Assembly (NCBI RefSeq): GCF_007830295.1
Contig: NZ_VLKC01000002.1
Coordinates: 4,227,185 to 4,291,184, forward strand
DNA: 64,000 nucleotides
Source: Sporomusa sp. KB1
GTDB taxonomy: Bacteria > Bacillota > Negativicutes > Sporomusales > Sporomusaceae
Direction: 5' to 3'
Below the pieces are notes generated by a model. That model did no database searches and had not been told where the DNA came from. It was given only the letters and a program-made list of their open reading frames with translations. Below are positions 15,484 through 25,142 of this stretch, piece by piece (positions within the stretch are counted from its first letter, which is position 1; each line of letters starts with the position of its first letter). The translations under genes and the position numbers were made by a program.

Positions 15484-17871
15484 ATGGAACTAATCAATAT
15501 CCTTTTATTTGCCTGTGCTGCTTTTGCAGCAGGTATCTGGCTGGCGGCATTATATAGCTGGCATTTTTCCACTCTTGTACTATTGGCTGTTTTATTGGTA
15601 ATAACTTCATTATGGCGAATTATTCGTAACTATCAGCAGAGCTTTTGGCCTGTTATCGGCCTGTTTTTTGTAGCTGGAATGCTTTGCTATCATCAGGCTG
15701 TTATGGTACGAGCGGACGATATTGGCAATTATGCAGGGCAGACTGTCAATATCGAGGGCACTTTGGCGGCTGTTCCTGAGATAACACCGATTGACGGACA
15801 AAAAAGACGGGTACGCTATCTGCTCAAAGCGGAAAAGGTTATACCCACAGGAGCAAAGGTGGCCTGCTCTGTTACGGGAAACATCAGAATAAATATCCAG
15901 TATAAAGAGGCAACGAGTAAACCGGCAGCCTACGGCGACAAAGTAACCGTTACAGGAAAATTATTAGAGCTTCATGGCTATAATAATCCAGGTCAGATTG
16001 ATATGGTTGCCGCTCTTAAACGGCAGGGTATCACTGCCCGCATGAGCGGACAAGAACAAATGCTGCAGGTGCTTACTCCTTACAAGGGGTATTCCTGGCA
16101 GGTAGTCCTGGCCAACTGGCGAGACAGAATGATTACCGGGCTGCAGCAAGTAATGCCGGTAAATGATGCTGCTATTTTGACAGCGGTTCTGTTTGGCGGC
16201 TATCAGGGAATAGATAAGGATGTTATCAGTGATTTTGCAGCAACAGGGTTAATCCATATTTTATCCGTATCAGGTGCACATATCGCGCTTGTGGTTGGTT
16301 TGATAACCTGGCTTGGCAGACGACTGCGTTGGGGTCCTTTATTTACGGTAAGCTTAGCGGCTATGGCAGTTATTCTTTATGCCTGCATTAGCGGGCTAAC
16401 GCCACCAGTCATTCGTTCCGCGCTTATGGGGCTTATAAGCCTGCTGGCGGTAATACTTGAACGGGAAAGTTATGCCCCGGCAGCCTTGGCAATTACCGCA
16501 TTAGCTATGCTCATTTATCAGCCGCTGTTATTATTTGATATTAGTTTTCAATTATCTTTTGGCGCTACCGCTGGGTTGGTCTTTTTGTATCAGCCGACGG
16601 TAGACTATCTGTCACGCTGGCCTTCCTGGCTAGCAGGACCGTTAGCAGTGACGCTTGCGGCGCAGCTGAGTGTATTGCCGGTAATTGCCTGGTATTTTAA
16701 TAGTTTCTCACTGATCTCTTTTGCAGCTAATATTATTGTCTTGCCTGTTATTGAACTGGTAATTATTCTGGGCTTGGCAGGGGTCATTATTTATACAATG
16801 GTTCCGGTTGCCGGCAATATAATCTTTGTGATTAGCAGTCTCTTAATCGGCCTTGTTATGCTGCTTACCGAACTGCTGGCAGCAGTGCCTTATAGCTTTG
16901 TATATATACCTGCAATCGGGATAATAGGCAGTGGCGGGTATTATTTCGTCTTAGCCTGGATTTATGGCTGGCGTCCGTTTAAACTGCCAGGGCCGGGACA
17001 ACTTGTTCGTCAATGGCCGCGCTCCTGCAGTTTGGCAGCAGTACTGCTTAGTATCACCGTGGCAGTGTATGTTTTGTATCCAAAGCCCCTGACAGTGCAT
17101 TTTATTGATGTGGGGCAGGGGGATGCAACCTTGATTATTACTCCCCATGGCCAAGCGGTTTTGGTTGATACTGGCGGAACTATGGGAGAATCAGATTTCG
17201 ATATCGGGGCGAGGGTAGTTGCTCCCTATCTTAAGCATTACGGCGTGAGGGCGATTGATTATCTGATTTTAACCCATGGGCATCAGGATCATGCTGGTGG
17301 AGCAGCTGGTGTTGCTAGTGCCATCAGGGTTGCTAATGTGCTCTTGCCGCAAGAGAAATACTCACCGCCAGTGCAGGCATTGCTTCGTTCCCAACCGTTA
17401 GCGGTTATTCCTGCTTATACTGGGCAACGCTTTCAGCTTGATAAGGTAATAGTTAGTATTGAGCAGGCTGGGGACGAATCTGAGACCATTTTGCATACCG
17501 CTGCCATTGGTGGAAATGAAGTGTCCAGTGTAATCCGAGTGAGCTATGGGCAGCATAGTTTTTTGCTTACCGGCGATTTGACAGCACAGGGGGAAGCGTC
17601 ACTTTTGACAAAAGGTCTTGCAGCTTGTACTGTATTAAAGGTAGGACATCATGGCTCAAGAACATCCACTACCGAGCCTTTTCTACAAGCTGCCGCTCCT
17701 AAATTTGCGGTTATTTCTGCCGGCTATGGTAACCAATTCGGTCACCCGCACCCGGAAACACTAAACCGGCTTGCCGCAAGGGAGATTGTAGTGTATCGCA
17801 CAGATAAACAGGGTGCGATAGTGTTTACCTCGGACGGCAAACAGTTAGCAGTTGAACCTTATATAAAATAA
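15484..17871 (+). CDS. comEC: DNA internalisation channel ComEC/Rec2
   Basis: 795 residues, full length. Order: N-terminal helices and a DUF4131/OB-like loop (to about 215), the Competence membrane domain with VSGAHIALVVGLITW and SGLTPPVIRSALMGLI, then from about 538 a metallo-beta-lactamase-like domain: FIDVGQGDATLI, the metal motif LTHGHQDHAGG, and KVGHHGSRTST. It forms the inner-membrane channel for transforming DNA and may degrade the non-transported strand. It is directly downstream of comEA (2-base gap), with holA next, the standard Firmicutes order. Confidence 0.94.
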   Translation: MELINILLFACAAFAAGIWLAALYSWHFSTLVLLAVLLVITSLWRIIRNYQQSFWPVIGLFFVAGMLCYHQAVMVRADDIGNYAGQTVNIEGTLAAVPEITPIDGQKRRVRYLLKAEKVIPTGAKVACSVTGNIRINIQYKEATSKPAAYGDKVTVTGKLLELHGYNNPGQIDMVAALKRQGITARMSGQEQMLQVLTPYKGYSWQVVLANWRDRMITGLQQVMPVNDAAILTAVLFGGYQGIDKDVISDFAATGLIHILSVSGAHIALVVGLITWLGRRLRWGPLFTVSLAAMAVILYACISGLTPPVIRSALMGLISLLAVILERESYAPAALAITALAMLIYQPLLLFDISFQLSFGATAGLVFLYQPTVDYLSRWPSWLAGPLAVTLAAQLSVLPVIAWYFNSFSLISFAANIIVLPVIELVIILGLAGVIIYTMVPVAGNIIFVISSLLIGLVMLLTELLAAVPYSFVYIPAIGIIGSGGYYFVLAWIYGWRPFKLPGPGQLVRQWPRSCSLAAVLLSITVAVYVLYPKPLTVHFIDVGQGDATLIITPHGQAVLVDTGGTMGESDFDIGARVVAPYLKHYGVRAIDYLILTHGHQDHAGGAAGVASAIRVANVLLPQEKYSPPVQALLRSQPLAVIPAYTGQRFQLDKVIVSIEQAGDESETILHTAAIGGNEVSSVIRVSYGQHSFLLTGDLTAQGEASLLTKGLAACTVLKVGHHGSRTSTTEPFLQAAAPKFAVISAGYGNQFGHPHPETLNRLAAREIVVYRTDKQGAIVFTSDGKQLAVEPYIK

Positions 17872-17888
17872 ATTAAATGTGGTGAATT

Positions 17889-18929
17889 ATGGATTATAAA
17901 GCAGTGCTTGCCGGTATCAAGCAGAATAAAATTGCTTCAGTATATCTTCTGCACGGTGAAGAAACCTATTACATACGTCAGGTTGAGCAGGCTCTTATTG
18001 CCAGTGTCGTGCCTGTAGAAGACCGGGATATGAATCTTATTATTTTTGAGTCTGATCCGCAGCGGGAGGAACTTATTAATACGATTGAAACAATACCATT
18101 CCTTGGCGAAAAGAACCTGATTATTGTGCGCAATACAGGGCTATTTAGTGCCGGCCACAAAGCAAGTGGCAGCGAGGTTCAGGATAAAACAGATGCTGCC
18201 ACCGAACGGTTAATTACGTTGTTTGGCAACATGCCTGCCTATAGTCATGTTGTATTTATTACACCAGATAAACCTGACAAACGGCGCAAACTTTTTAAAG
18301 CGCTGGAGAAAAACGGTGTGGTGTTGGAAGCGGCACCATTAAAAGGTAAAGAATTGAGGAGTTGGCTGACACAGCGGCTGGCAGAGCTTAAAATAAAAAT
18401 GGCTCCTGATGCCCAGGAACATTTATTGGCAGCTGTCAGCATGATGCCGCAGGTTTCACTCGATTTTGTGAATAATGAGTTAGAAAAAGTCCTTTTATAT
18501 ACAACAGGCAAGTCACGCATTACCCAGCAAGACTTACTGCAGATCTTATCAACTGTGCCGGAAATATCGGTTTTTGCCATGGTGGAAGCATTAAGTCAAA
18601 GACAAACGCCTCAGGCATTGGCGTTACTTTCTGAGCAATTGACAGCAGGTGAACATCCGATACGGATACTTGTTCTTTTAGCCCGGCAAGTTAGACAGCT
18701 TTGGCAGGTTAAGGATCTCATCCAAAAGGGCCGTGGCAGCCGGGAAGTTGCCGATTTTTTCAAAGTTCCTGGTTTTATTGGTGAAAAGCTGGTCAAACAA
18801 AGCCGTAGTTTTAATGAAGGTAAATTGAAAACCGCTCTACTTAGTCTAGCAGCCGCTGACCGGGATTTAAAAGCAAGCAGGAGTGGACCGGTAGTATTGG
18901 AAAAAATAATAATAGAATTGTGCGAGTAA
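17889..18929 (+). CDS. holA: DNA polymerase III delta subunit
   Basis: 346 residues, the usual size for HolA. The N-terminal AAA-like domain begins SVYLLHGEETYYIRQ. The clamp-loader delta subunit opens the beta clamp. Arg/Lys-rich helices and the region PIRILVLLARQVRQLWQVK mark the middle domain. GTGA-type site before ATG 17889. It is the last gene of the competence unit and ends against a bidirectional terminator shared with rpsT. Confidence 0.93.
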   Translation: MDYKAVLAGIKQNKIASVYLLHGEETYYIRQVEQALIASVVPVEDRDMNLIIFESDPQREELINTIETIPFLGEKNLIIVRNTGLFSAGHKASGSEVQDKTDAATERLITLFGNMPAYSHVVFITPDKPDKRRKLFKALEKNGVVLEAAPLKGKELRSWLTQRLAELKIKMAPDAQEHLLAAVSMMPQVSLDFVNNELEKVLLYTTGKSRITQQDLLQILSTVPEISVFAMVEALSQRQTPQALALLSEQLTAGEHPIRILVLLARQVRQLWQVKDLIQKGRGSREVADFFKVPGFIGEKLVKQSRSFNEGKLKTALLSLAAADRDLKASRSGPVVLEKIIIELCE

Positions 18930-18947
18930 AACGAGTAAAAAAAAACG

Positions 18948-18977
18948 AAAACCCTGTTCGCTAGCGAACAGGGTTTT
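18948..18977. terminator. Bidirectional terminator between holA and rpsT
   Basis: A 14-bp perfect palindrome centred on CTAG (18948-18961 with 18964-18977), with A runs on one side and TTTT on the other, serving the convergent genes. Confidence 0.9.
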
Positions 18978-18982
18978 ACTTA

Positions 18983-19252
18983 TTACGCTTGTTGAGTAGC
19001 ATTGGCTTTAATAGCCAAGCGGGATTTCTTACGGGCAGCGGCATTTTTATGAATAACGCCCTTGGCGGCTGCTTTGTCAATAACGCTTGCGGCATTAATC
19101 AGGAGGTTCTTGGCCTCATCTGCTTTACCAGCATTCACAGCTTCCTCCACCTTACGGGTAGAAGTTTTAATCGCTGATCTTACCGAATAATTGCGGGCAC
19201 GCCGTTCAGCGTCAGTTTTTACGCTACGCTCAGATGACTTAATATTTGGCAA
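18983..19252 (-). CDS. rpsT: 30S ribosomal protein S20
   Basis: 89 residues with the S20 pattern PNIKSSERSVKTDAERRARN at the start and AAARKKSRLA near the end. The start is TTG 19252, eight bases after AGGAGG, giving the normal PNIKSS N-terminus. A GTG three codons upstream overlaps the ribosome site and is rejected. S20 binds 16S rRNA early in 30S assembly. It is transcribed opposite to its neighbours, as in many Firmicutes. Confidence 0.95.
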   Translation of the reverse strand: MPNIKSSERSVKTDAERRARNYSVRSAIKTSTRKVEEAVNAGKADEAKNLLINAASVIDKAAAKGVIHKNAAARKKSRLAIKANATQQA

Positions 19253-19407
19253 GTAATTCACCTCCTTATGTATATATTACTAAAATATTTTAGCATGGCA
19301 TTCAGGAAAAAGCAAGCAAAACACCATAATAAATAGCTTCGTATAGGTGCCTTTTTTTTCGGAAAAGATAGGTCTAAGACATATTGGGACTAAAGGAGAG
19401 AACATAT

Positions 19408-20379
19408 ATGGACCAAATCGTTACTACAGTACGGACCGACTTGGCCTTAGAAGCGCGTGAAATGTTAACAAAAAGGGTGCGTGAAGACATTCCCGGTGTT
19501 TTGATTGAAACCAGTGAAGATGAGGATGCTATTATAACCCGTGTAAGTATTACTACCCCGGAAGCAGAACGAATGATGGGCAAAATGCAAGGGAAATACA
19601 TTACTATTGAATCACCAGGCCTCCGCTACAAAAATACCCCGCTGCAGCAAAAGATCATGAATTTTTTGGCTAATGAACTTGTTGGCATGACCAAATTGCC
19701 ACGTAATGCCACTGTTTTAATTGTGGGGCTTGGCAACTGGAACGTTACTCCTGACGCTTTAGGACCACGGGCGGCGCATAAAATTGTTGTAACCCGTCAC
19801 CTTCAGGAGATGCTGTCTCCTGAACTAAAAGACGGTGTGCGTTCAGTATGTGCTATTTCTCCCGGTGTCCTGGGGATAACCGGTATGGAGACAGGTGAAA
19901 TCATCCAGGGAATTGTAAGTAAAATCAAGCCTGAGTTGGTAATTGCAATTGATGCACTGGCAGCAGCGTCAAGTCAGCGGGTAATCACCACAGTTCAATT
20001 AGCAAGTACCGGTATCCATCCTGGTTCTGGTGTAGGAAATAAACGTTTTGGTCTTACACAAGCTTCTTTGGGCGTGCCTGTTGTCGCAATTGGAGTGCCA
20101 ACTGTAGTCCATGCCACTACAATTGCTATGGATACCATTAATACCTTACAAGAACATGCTGCTTTTGGCCGCTATTTTAAAAGTATGGAAAATTTGTCTG
20201 ATCAGGATCGTCACACTATTGTACGGCAAGTGCTGCCGGAAATGCTCGGAGACCTTATGGTAACGCCCAAGGAAGTTGACCGGCTTATCGAGGATATTGC
20301 TGCTGTTGTAGCTGGTGGTATCAATCAAGCGATGCATCCTAATATTGACTATGAGAACATTCATATGTATTTACATTAA
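19408..20379 (+). CDS. gpr: Germination protease GPR
   Basis: 323 residues, peptidase family A25. It begins near TVRTDLALEARE and contains the conserved GLGNWNVTPDALGPRA and DALAAAS segments and the long VTTVQLASTGIHPGSGVGN-type loop. GPR is a zymogen packed in the spore that degrades small acid-soluble spore proteins at germination. ATG 19408 follows AAAGGAGAG. Together with spoIIP it shows that the host makes endospores. Confidence 0.95.
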   Translation: MDQIVTTVRTDLALEAREMLTKRVREDIPGVLIETSEDEDAIITRVSITTPEAERMMGKMQGKYITIESPGLRYKNTPLQQKIMNFLANELVGMTKLPRNATVLIVGLGNWNVTPDALGPRAAHKIVVTRHLQEMLSPELKDGVRSVCAISPGVLGITGMETGEIIQGIVSKIKPELVIAIDALAAASSQRVITTVQLASTGIHPGSGVGNKRFGLTQASLGVPVVAIGVPTVVHATTIAMDTINTLQEHAAFGRYFKSMENLSDQDRHTIVRQVLPEMLGDLMVTPKEVDRLIEDIAAVVAGGINQAMHPNIDYENIHMYLH

Positions 20380-20486
20380 TACTATAGCTAGTCCGATAAT
20401 AAATGTACTATCGTCTTGCTGCCAGGCATATAGATTGTATGTAAACAAAATTCCAATAGGTAGTCTGGTGGAGGCGGCAGCAATCA

Positions 20487-21587
20487 ATGGTATCAAGAAA
20501 AGAGCGAAAGCAAAACAATACCAATAGGCTTTGGATTAAGTTCCTGCGAGTTTATGACACCTCTAAAATAGTAAATATAGCATTTATTAGCTGCATGATG
20601 GCGATGGCAGCAGGATTAGCATTTAGTACTTATCTTAATTGTACAACCAGTGCCATTCCTGTAAGCGGATCAGCCTATTATGGCCAACGTCTTCCGGCCT
20701 TGTGGCCGAACGCGAAAACCGTGCTGTTTTTAGGTGTCCCAGGGTTATCTGAGATATCCAGGCCGCAAAATGCAGTAAAAATAACGCCTGAATTTACTGC
20801 CGGGACTGTCAGTCATCGCTTAGTGTCATTATTGGCAAATATTGATTTTAGGGATTTACGAACCTTATTTACCCAAGAGATTCCTTTTATGCTGGCTTTT
20901 ACAAAGCCAGGTACACCTGTTGTCAGTGCTGCAACTCTACCGAATTTTCCCCAATTTGACTCTCAAAGTGTAAGTAAAGAAAAGCCATTAGTGGGGATCT
21001 ATCATACCCATACGGCAGAAGCATTTATTCCTAATTCCGGTGTTGCACACCGGCCGGGCGGTCAACGTGGTGATATTGTAGAAGTAGGTGAGGCTTTAGT
21101 CCGCCAGCTTGAAAAGTCTGGTGTTAAAGCCCTCCAGAGTCAGGCTATTCATGACTATCCCAGCTTTATGAAAGCATATGGACCTTCAGAAGCTACAGCC
21201 CAAAAAATGCTAGATGAAAACCCCTCGCTGCAAATGATTTTTGATATTCACCGTGATGCTGAAAAACGCGAAAATATCACAGCTATCGTCAACGGCATAC
21301 AAGTAGCCAAAATTACTATTGTTGTAGCTACTGGCCAGCAAGATTTACCACAGCCCCATTGGCAGCAGAATCATGCTTTTGCTAAATTAATTGAAGCTAA
21401 ACTTAATGAAAAATATCCTGGCTTATGCCGCGGTATTCAACTTGTAGAATGGCGGTATAACCAGCATCTTCACCCGCGCGCTCTCTTACTTGAGGTAGGT
21501 TCGCAGGAAAGCAGCAAGGAAGAAGCAATACGGAGCATGGAACTGCTGGGAGACATATTGGTCGAGATACTTGCTGAAAACCGGTAG
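20487..21587 (+). CDS. spoIIP: Stage II sporulation protein P
   Basis: 366 residues. A basic N-terminus and one transmembrane helix (about 32-52) are followed by the SpoIIP amidase/lytic domain with VGIYHTHTAEAFIP and IFDIHRDA, the metal- and substrate-binding motifs. It degrades septal peptidoglycan during engulfment together with SpoIID and SpoIIM. GGTGGAGG upstream of ATG 20487. It follows gpr by about 110 bases, the usual Firmicutes order. Confidence 0.93.
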   Translation: MVSRKERKQNNTNRLWIKFLRVYDTSKIVNIAFISCMMAMAAGLAFSTYLNCTTSAIPVSGSAYYGQRLPALWPNAKTVLFLGVPGLSEISRPQNAVKITPEFTAGTVSHRLVSLLANIDFRDLRTLFTQEIPFMLAFTKPGTPVVSAATLPNFPQFDSQSVSKEKPLVGIYHTHTAEAFIPNSGVAHRPGGQRGDIVEVGEALVRQLEKSGVKALQSQAIHDYPSFMKAYGPSEATAQKMLDENPSLQMIFDIHRDAEKRENITAIVNGIQVAKITIVVATGQQDLPQPHWQQNHAFAKLIEAKLNEKYPGLCRGIQLVEWRYNQHLHPRALLLEVGSQESSKEEAIRSMELLGDILVEILAENR

Positions 21588-21607
21588 TTGCAGTAAGGAG
21601 GATTGCC

Positions 21608-22006
21608 ATGTTCCGACAGGTGGTGACACCAGATATAAGGTTGATTATTCGTGGTCTATTTATATTGCTAACAATTATCGCCGTTGGTGTGGGGATAGTT
21701 GAATACCAGATGGCAACACTGACTCATCGTCCAGTGCAAGAAATTTTTGCAAATAGTGTTATAGTAACTATTGCCAATTATTTAATTCCTGTTCCCATGA
21801 AAATTGAAACTGAATTTTCGCGATTAGAATATTGGCTTGCTGTCTGGCATCAACAATTTGTTGACGAAGCATTTAGAGCTAAACAGGTGGCTGGCGAATA
21901 TTGGAAGCAGGTTAAGCCTTATGTTGACACTGCATCGCAAACCCTAAGAACAAAAACCTGGCAAGGGGTGCAGCAGTTGGATGAGTATATCCGTGAATAT
22001 AGGTAA
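21608..22006 (+). CDS. Hypothetical membrane-anchored protein
   Basis: 132 residues, not recognised. One transmembrane helix near the N-terminus (about 12-33), then a soluble helical tail rich in aromatic and charged residues (YWLAVWHQQF, YWKQVKPYVD). AAGGAGG precedes ATG 21608. It follows spoIIP by 20 bases, so it is probably co-transcribed and could be a sporulation-time protein, but that is only context. No catalytic motif is visible. Confidence 0.6.
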   Translation: MFRQVVTPDIRLIIRGLFILLTIIAVGVGIVEYQMATLTHRPVQEIFANSVIVTIANYLIPVPMKIETEFSRLEYWLAVWHQQFVDEAFRAKQVAGEYWKQVKPYVDTASQTLRTKTWQGVQQLDEYIREYR

Positions 22007-22009
22007 AAC

Positions 22010-22039
22010 TTGCAGTTTGCGGGCTGCTAATGGTATAAT
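22010..22039 (+). promoter_or_regulatory. Promoter of lepA
   Basis: TTGCAG (22010-22015), an 18-base spacer, then TATAAT (22034-22039) with an upstream TGG extended -10. It lies about 50 bases before the lepA start. Confidence 0.7.
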
Positions 22040-22091
22040 TTATAGAAGTATGTAAAAAAGCTTTATTATACCAGGGAGGAGCCCCAGTTAT

Positions 22092-23888
22092 ATGGATACA
22101 GGACATATACGTAATTTCTCAATTATAGCCCACATCGACCATGGTAAATCTACCATTGCAGACCGGTTGTTGGAGTATACAGGAGCTCTCTCTGCCCGTG
22201 AGATGGAAGAACAGGTATTAGATCATATGGACCTTGAACGGGAGCGTGGCATTACAATCAAAGCCCAGGCTGTGCAGCTAGCTTATACAGCCAAAGACGG
22301 CGAAACCTACATGCTCAATCTTATTGACACTCCCGGACATGTTGATTTTACATATGAGGTTTCCCGAAGCTTAGCAGCGTGTGAGGGCGCGTTGTTAGTC
22401 GTTGATGCAGCGCAAGGGATTGAAGCACAGACGCTTGCTAATGTTTATTTAGCTCTTGAGCATGATCTTGAGATTATTCCTGTTATCAATAAAATTGACC
22501 TGCCAAGTGCCGAACCAGAGCGAGTGAAAACTGAAATCGAAGAAGTAATTGGGTTAGATACCTCTGATGCAGTTCTGGCTAGTGCCAAGACTGGTACTGG
22601 TATTGAAGAAATTCTTGAAGCGATTGTAAGAAAGGTTCCCCCACCTGCAGGTAAGGCTGACGAATCGTTAAGTGCTTTAATTTTCGACTCTCATTTTGAT
22701 TCTTATAAAGGCGTAATCGCTTATGTACGGGTAATGAACGGCAGTATTAAGCCAGGTATGAAAATTAAAATGATGGCCACTAATAAGATTGTTGAAGTAG
22801 CGGAAGTTGGTGTTTTCAAGCCTTATCTGGCTAATGTTGCCCTATTAGGGCCAGGCCAGGTCGGCTTTGTTGCTGCCAGCGTAAAAAATGTAATCGATAT
22901 CCGGGTAGGCGATACAATTACCGGGGCAGAACATCCAGTAGCTGAACCTTTGCCTGGCTACCGCAAAATTACGCCGATGGTGTATTGCGGGCTTTACCCG
23001 GTAGACAGCACTGACTATGAGAATTTGCGGGACGCTTTAGAAAAACTGCAGTTAAATGATGCATCACTGGTCTTTGAACCGGAAACTTCCATTGCGCTTG
23101 GTTTCGGTTTTCGCTGCGGCTTCCTGGGACTTCTCCATATGGATGTTGTTCAAGAACGCCTGGAACGCGAATATAATCTAACCCTTATCACTACTGCACC
23201 AAGTGTAATTTATCGTGTGTTTAAAACCGATGGCCAGGTTGTCGAGATTGAAAACCCGTCAAAATTACCGACAGTACAAGAAATTAACTATGTGGAAGAA
23301 CCGTATGTAAAAGCAACCATCATTGTTCCTAATGATTATGTAGGCCCGGTTATGGAGCTTTCACAAGAAAAACGCGGCGAATTTAAAGATATGAAATATC
23401 TGGATACGAACCGGGTTACGCTAACCTATCATTTGCCACTTAGTGAGATTATTTTTGATTACTTTGACAAGCTGAAATCATCGACACGCGGGTATGCTTC
23501 TCTGGATTACGAACTTTGTGGCTATCAGACCTCAGAGCTTGTTAAATTGGATATTTTACTTAACGGCGAACCTGTGGATGCCCTTAGTGTAATTGTCCAT
23601 CGGGATCGGGCTACTCATCGCGGCCGGCAGCTTGCCGAGAAACTCAAAGGGATTATTCCCCGTCAAATGTTTGAGATTCCTATTCAGGCCGCTATTGGCA
23701 GCAAAATAATTGCCCGCGAAACGGTAAGAGCTATGCGCAAGGATGTACTTGCCAAATGTTATGGCGGTGATATTACCCGTAAGCGAAAGCTGCTGGAAAA
23801 GCAAAAAGAGGGTAAAAAACGCATGAAACAAGTGGGTAATGTGGAAGTTCCCCAAGAAGCCTTTATGGCAATTTTGAAAATGGACTAA
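22092..23888 (+). CDS. lepA: Elongation factor 4 (LepA)
   Basis: 598 residues, full length. GTPase domain with P-loop AHIDHGKST, switch ERERGITIK, G3 DTPGHVDF and G4 NKIDLPSA; then EF-G-like domains II, III and V and the LepA-specific C-terminal domain (GGDITRKRKLLEKQKEGKKR). It is a ribosome-bound GTPase acting in initiation and back-translocation under stress. GGGAGG lies upstream of ATG 22092 and a sigma-A-like promoter precedes it. Confidence 0.96.
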   Translation: MDTGHIRNFSIIAHIDHGKSTIADRLLEYTGALSAREMEEQVLDHMDLERERGITIKAQAVQLAYTAKDGETYMLNLIDTPGHVDFTYEVSRSLAACEGALLVVDAAQGIEAQTLANVYLALEHDLEIIPVINKIDLPSAEPERVKTEIEEVIGLDTSDAVLASAKTGTGIEEILEAIVRKVPPPAGKADESLSALIFDSHFDSYKGVIAYVRVMNGSIKPGMKIKMMATNKIVEVAEVGVFKPYLANVALLGPGQVGFVAASVKNVIDIRVGDTITGAEHPVAEPLPGYRKITPMVYCGLYPVDSTDYENLRDALEKLQLNDASLVFEPETSIALGFGFRCGFLGLLHMDVVQERLEREYNLTLITTAPSVIYRVFKTDGQVVEIENPSKLPTVQEINYVEEPYVKATIIVPNDYVGPVMELSQEKRGEFKDMKYLDTNRVTLTYHLPLSEIIFDYFDKLKSSTRGYASLDYELCGYQTSELVKLDILLNGEPVDALSVIVHRDRATHRGRQLAEKLKGIIPRQMFEIPIQAAIGSKIIARETVRAMRKDVLAKCYGGDITRKRKLLEKQKEGKKRMKQVGNVEVPQEAFMAILKMD

Positions 23889-23900
23889 GGGTAAATAACT

Positions 23901-25040
23901 ATGAGTAAGCTTGGTCTATATGTGCATATTCCGTTTTGCCGGAAAAAATGTTTATATTGTGACTTTTCTTCTTATGCTCTGGCTGAGCATCTGTTTGATG
24001 CCTATACTACCGCCTTGTGTCAGCAGATTGCTGATCAGGGCGGTATGCTATGTAAACCACCTGTTGACACAGTCTATATTGGTGGCGGCACACCCAGTGT
24101 ACTGCCTGTACCTTTATTGGAAAAAATACTTACAAGCCTGACTACGAACTTCACTATCCAACCGGGGGCGGAAATCAGTATGGAAGCCAATCCTGGTACA
24201 GTCACCAAAGAGCAATTGATTGCGATAAAGGCTATGGGTATAAATAGGCTCAGTTTTGGTGTTCAATCTTTTAATGACAAATTGCTTGCCTGCCTGGGAC
24301 GAATTCATCGAACGCCAGATAGTCTTGCGGCGATAGAAGCTGCTTACAACGCTGGGTTTACTAATATAAGTATTGATTTGATGTATGGCTTGCCAGGACA
24401 GACTAGTGACGGTTTTGCCCGGGAACTTGAGCAGGCAGTAGCACTACATACCAGTCATATTTCAGTCTATGGTCTTAAACTGGAAGCAGGCACTCCACTT
24501 GCAACTGCTTATGACCAAGGCGTACTTATCTTACCAGATGAGATAGAGGAAGAATCCATGTATGATCATATGACTGATTTTTTACCCACTCACGGTCTCA
24601 TGCGCTATGAAATTTCAAACTTTGCCCGCCCGGGAAGCGAATGCCGCCACAACCTAAAATACTGGCGATATCAGCCCTATTTGGGGCTTGGCTGTGCAGC
24701 GCATTCCTTTTTACAGGGTGAGAGGATAAGCCAGGTAACCGGGGTTGAGGACTATATTGAAGCGATAGCAACCAAAAGTTCAGCTGTCGCTATGAAAGAA
24801 CAGCTTACAAAAAAAGAGTCGATGGCTGAATATATTTTTTTAGCTTTACGGACTGTAGAGGGAATGGGAGTTGCAGCATTTAACCAATATTTTGCGACTG
24901 ATTTTTTTAGTCAATTTAGTAAAAATTGGGATAATCTTACCCATCAAGGTTTAGTGGCAACAGATACTAAACAGATATGGTTAACTGAGCGGGGTATGAA
25001 GTTTGGCAATATTGTATTTCGTTCGTTTTTGCCTGACTAA
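23901..25040 (+). CDS. hemW: Radical SAM haem chaperone HemW
   Basis: 379 residues. Radical SAM motif CRKKCLYCDF near residue 13-22 (CxxxCxxC), glycine motif YIGGGTPSVLP, and C-terminal HemW domain. HemW-type proteins, long annotated as oxygen-independent coproporphyrinogen oxidase, act in haem insertion and lack coproporphyrinogen oxidase activity. The start of the motif (VHIPFCRKKC, without the extra cysteine of HemN) supports HemW. It follows lepA by 12 bases and precedes hrcA, the standard order. Confidence 0.92.
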   Translation: MSKLGLYVHIPFCRKKCLYCDFSSYALAEHLFDAYTTALCQQIADQGGMLCKPPVDTVYIGGGTPSVLPVPLLEKILTSLTTNFTIQPGAEISMEANPGTVTKEQLIAIKAMGINRLSFGVQSFNDKLLACLGRIHRTPDSLAAIEAAYNAGFTNISIDLMYGLPGQTSDGFARELEQAVALHTSHISVYGLKLEAGTPLATAYDQGVLILPDEIEEESMYDHMTDFLPTHGLMRYEISNFARPGSECRHNLKYWRYQPYLGLGCAAHSFLQGERISQVTGVEDYIEAIATKSSAVAMKEQLTKKESMAEYIFLALRTVEGMGVAAFNQYFATDFFSQFSKNWDNLTHQGLVATDTKQIWLTERGMKFGNIVFRSFLPD

Positions 25041-25056
25041 ATACACATTTACTATC

Positions 25057-25085
25057 TTGACATTAACCCCAATGAGTGGTATTTT
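25057..25085 (+). promoter_or_regulatory. Promoter of the hrcA-dnaK operon
   Basis: TTGACA (25057-25062), a 17-base spacer and TATTTT (25080-25085). Transcription would begin next to the CIRCE element. Confidence 0.7.
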
Positions 25086-25096
25086 TTTAGTAGGTG

Positions 25097-25123
25097 TTAG
25101 CACTCGACTGACACGAGTGCTAA
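25097..25123 (+). promoter_or_regulatory. CIRCE operator
   Basis: TTAGCACTC (25097-25105), nine bases, GAGTGCTAA (25115-25123): a perfect match to the CIRCE inverted repeat bound by HrcA. It lies directly downstream of the promoter, so HrcA represses its own operon. Confidence 0.97.
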
Positions 25124-25142
25124 CAAGAGGGAGGTGGACCCC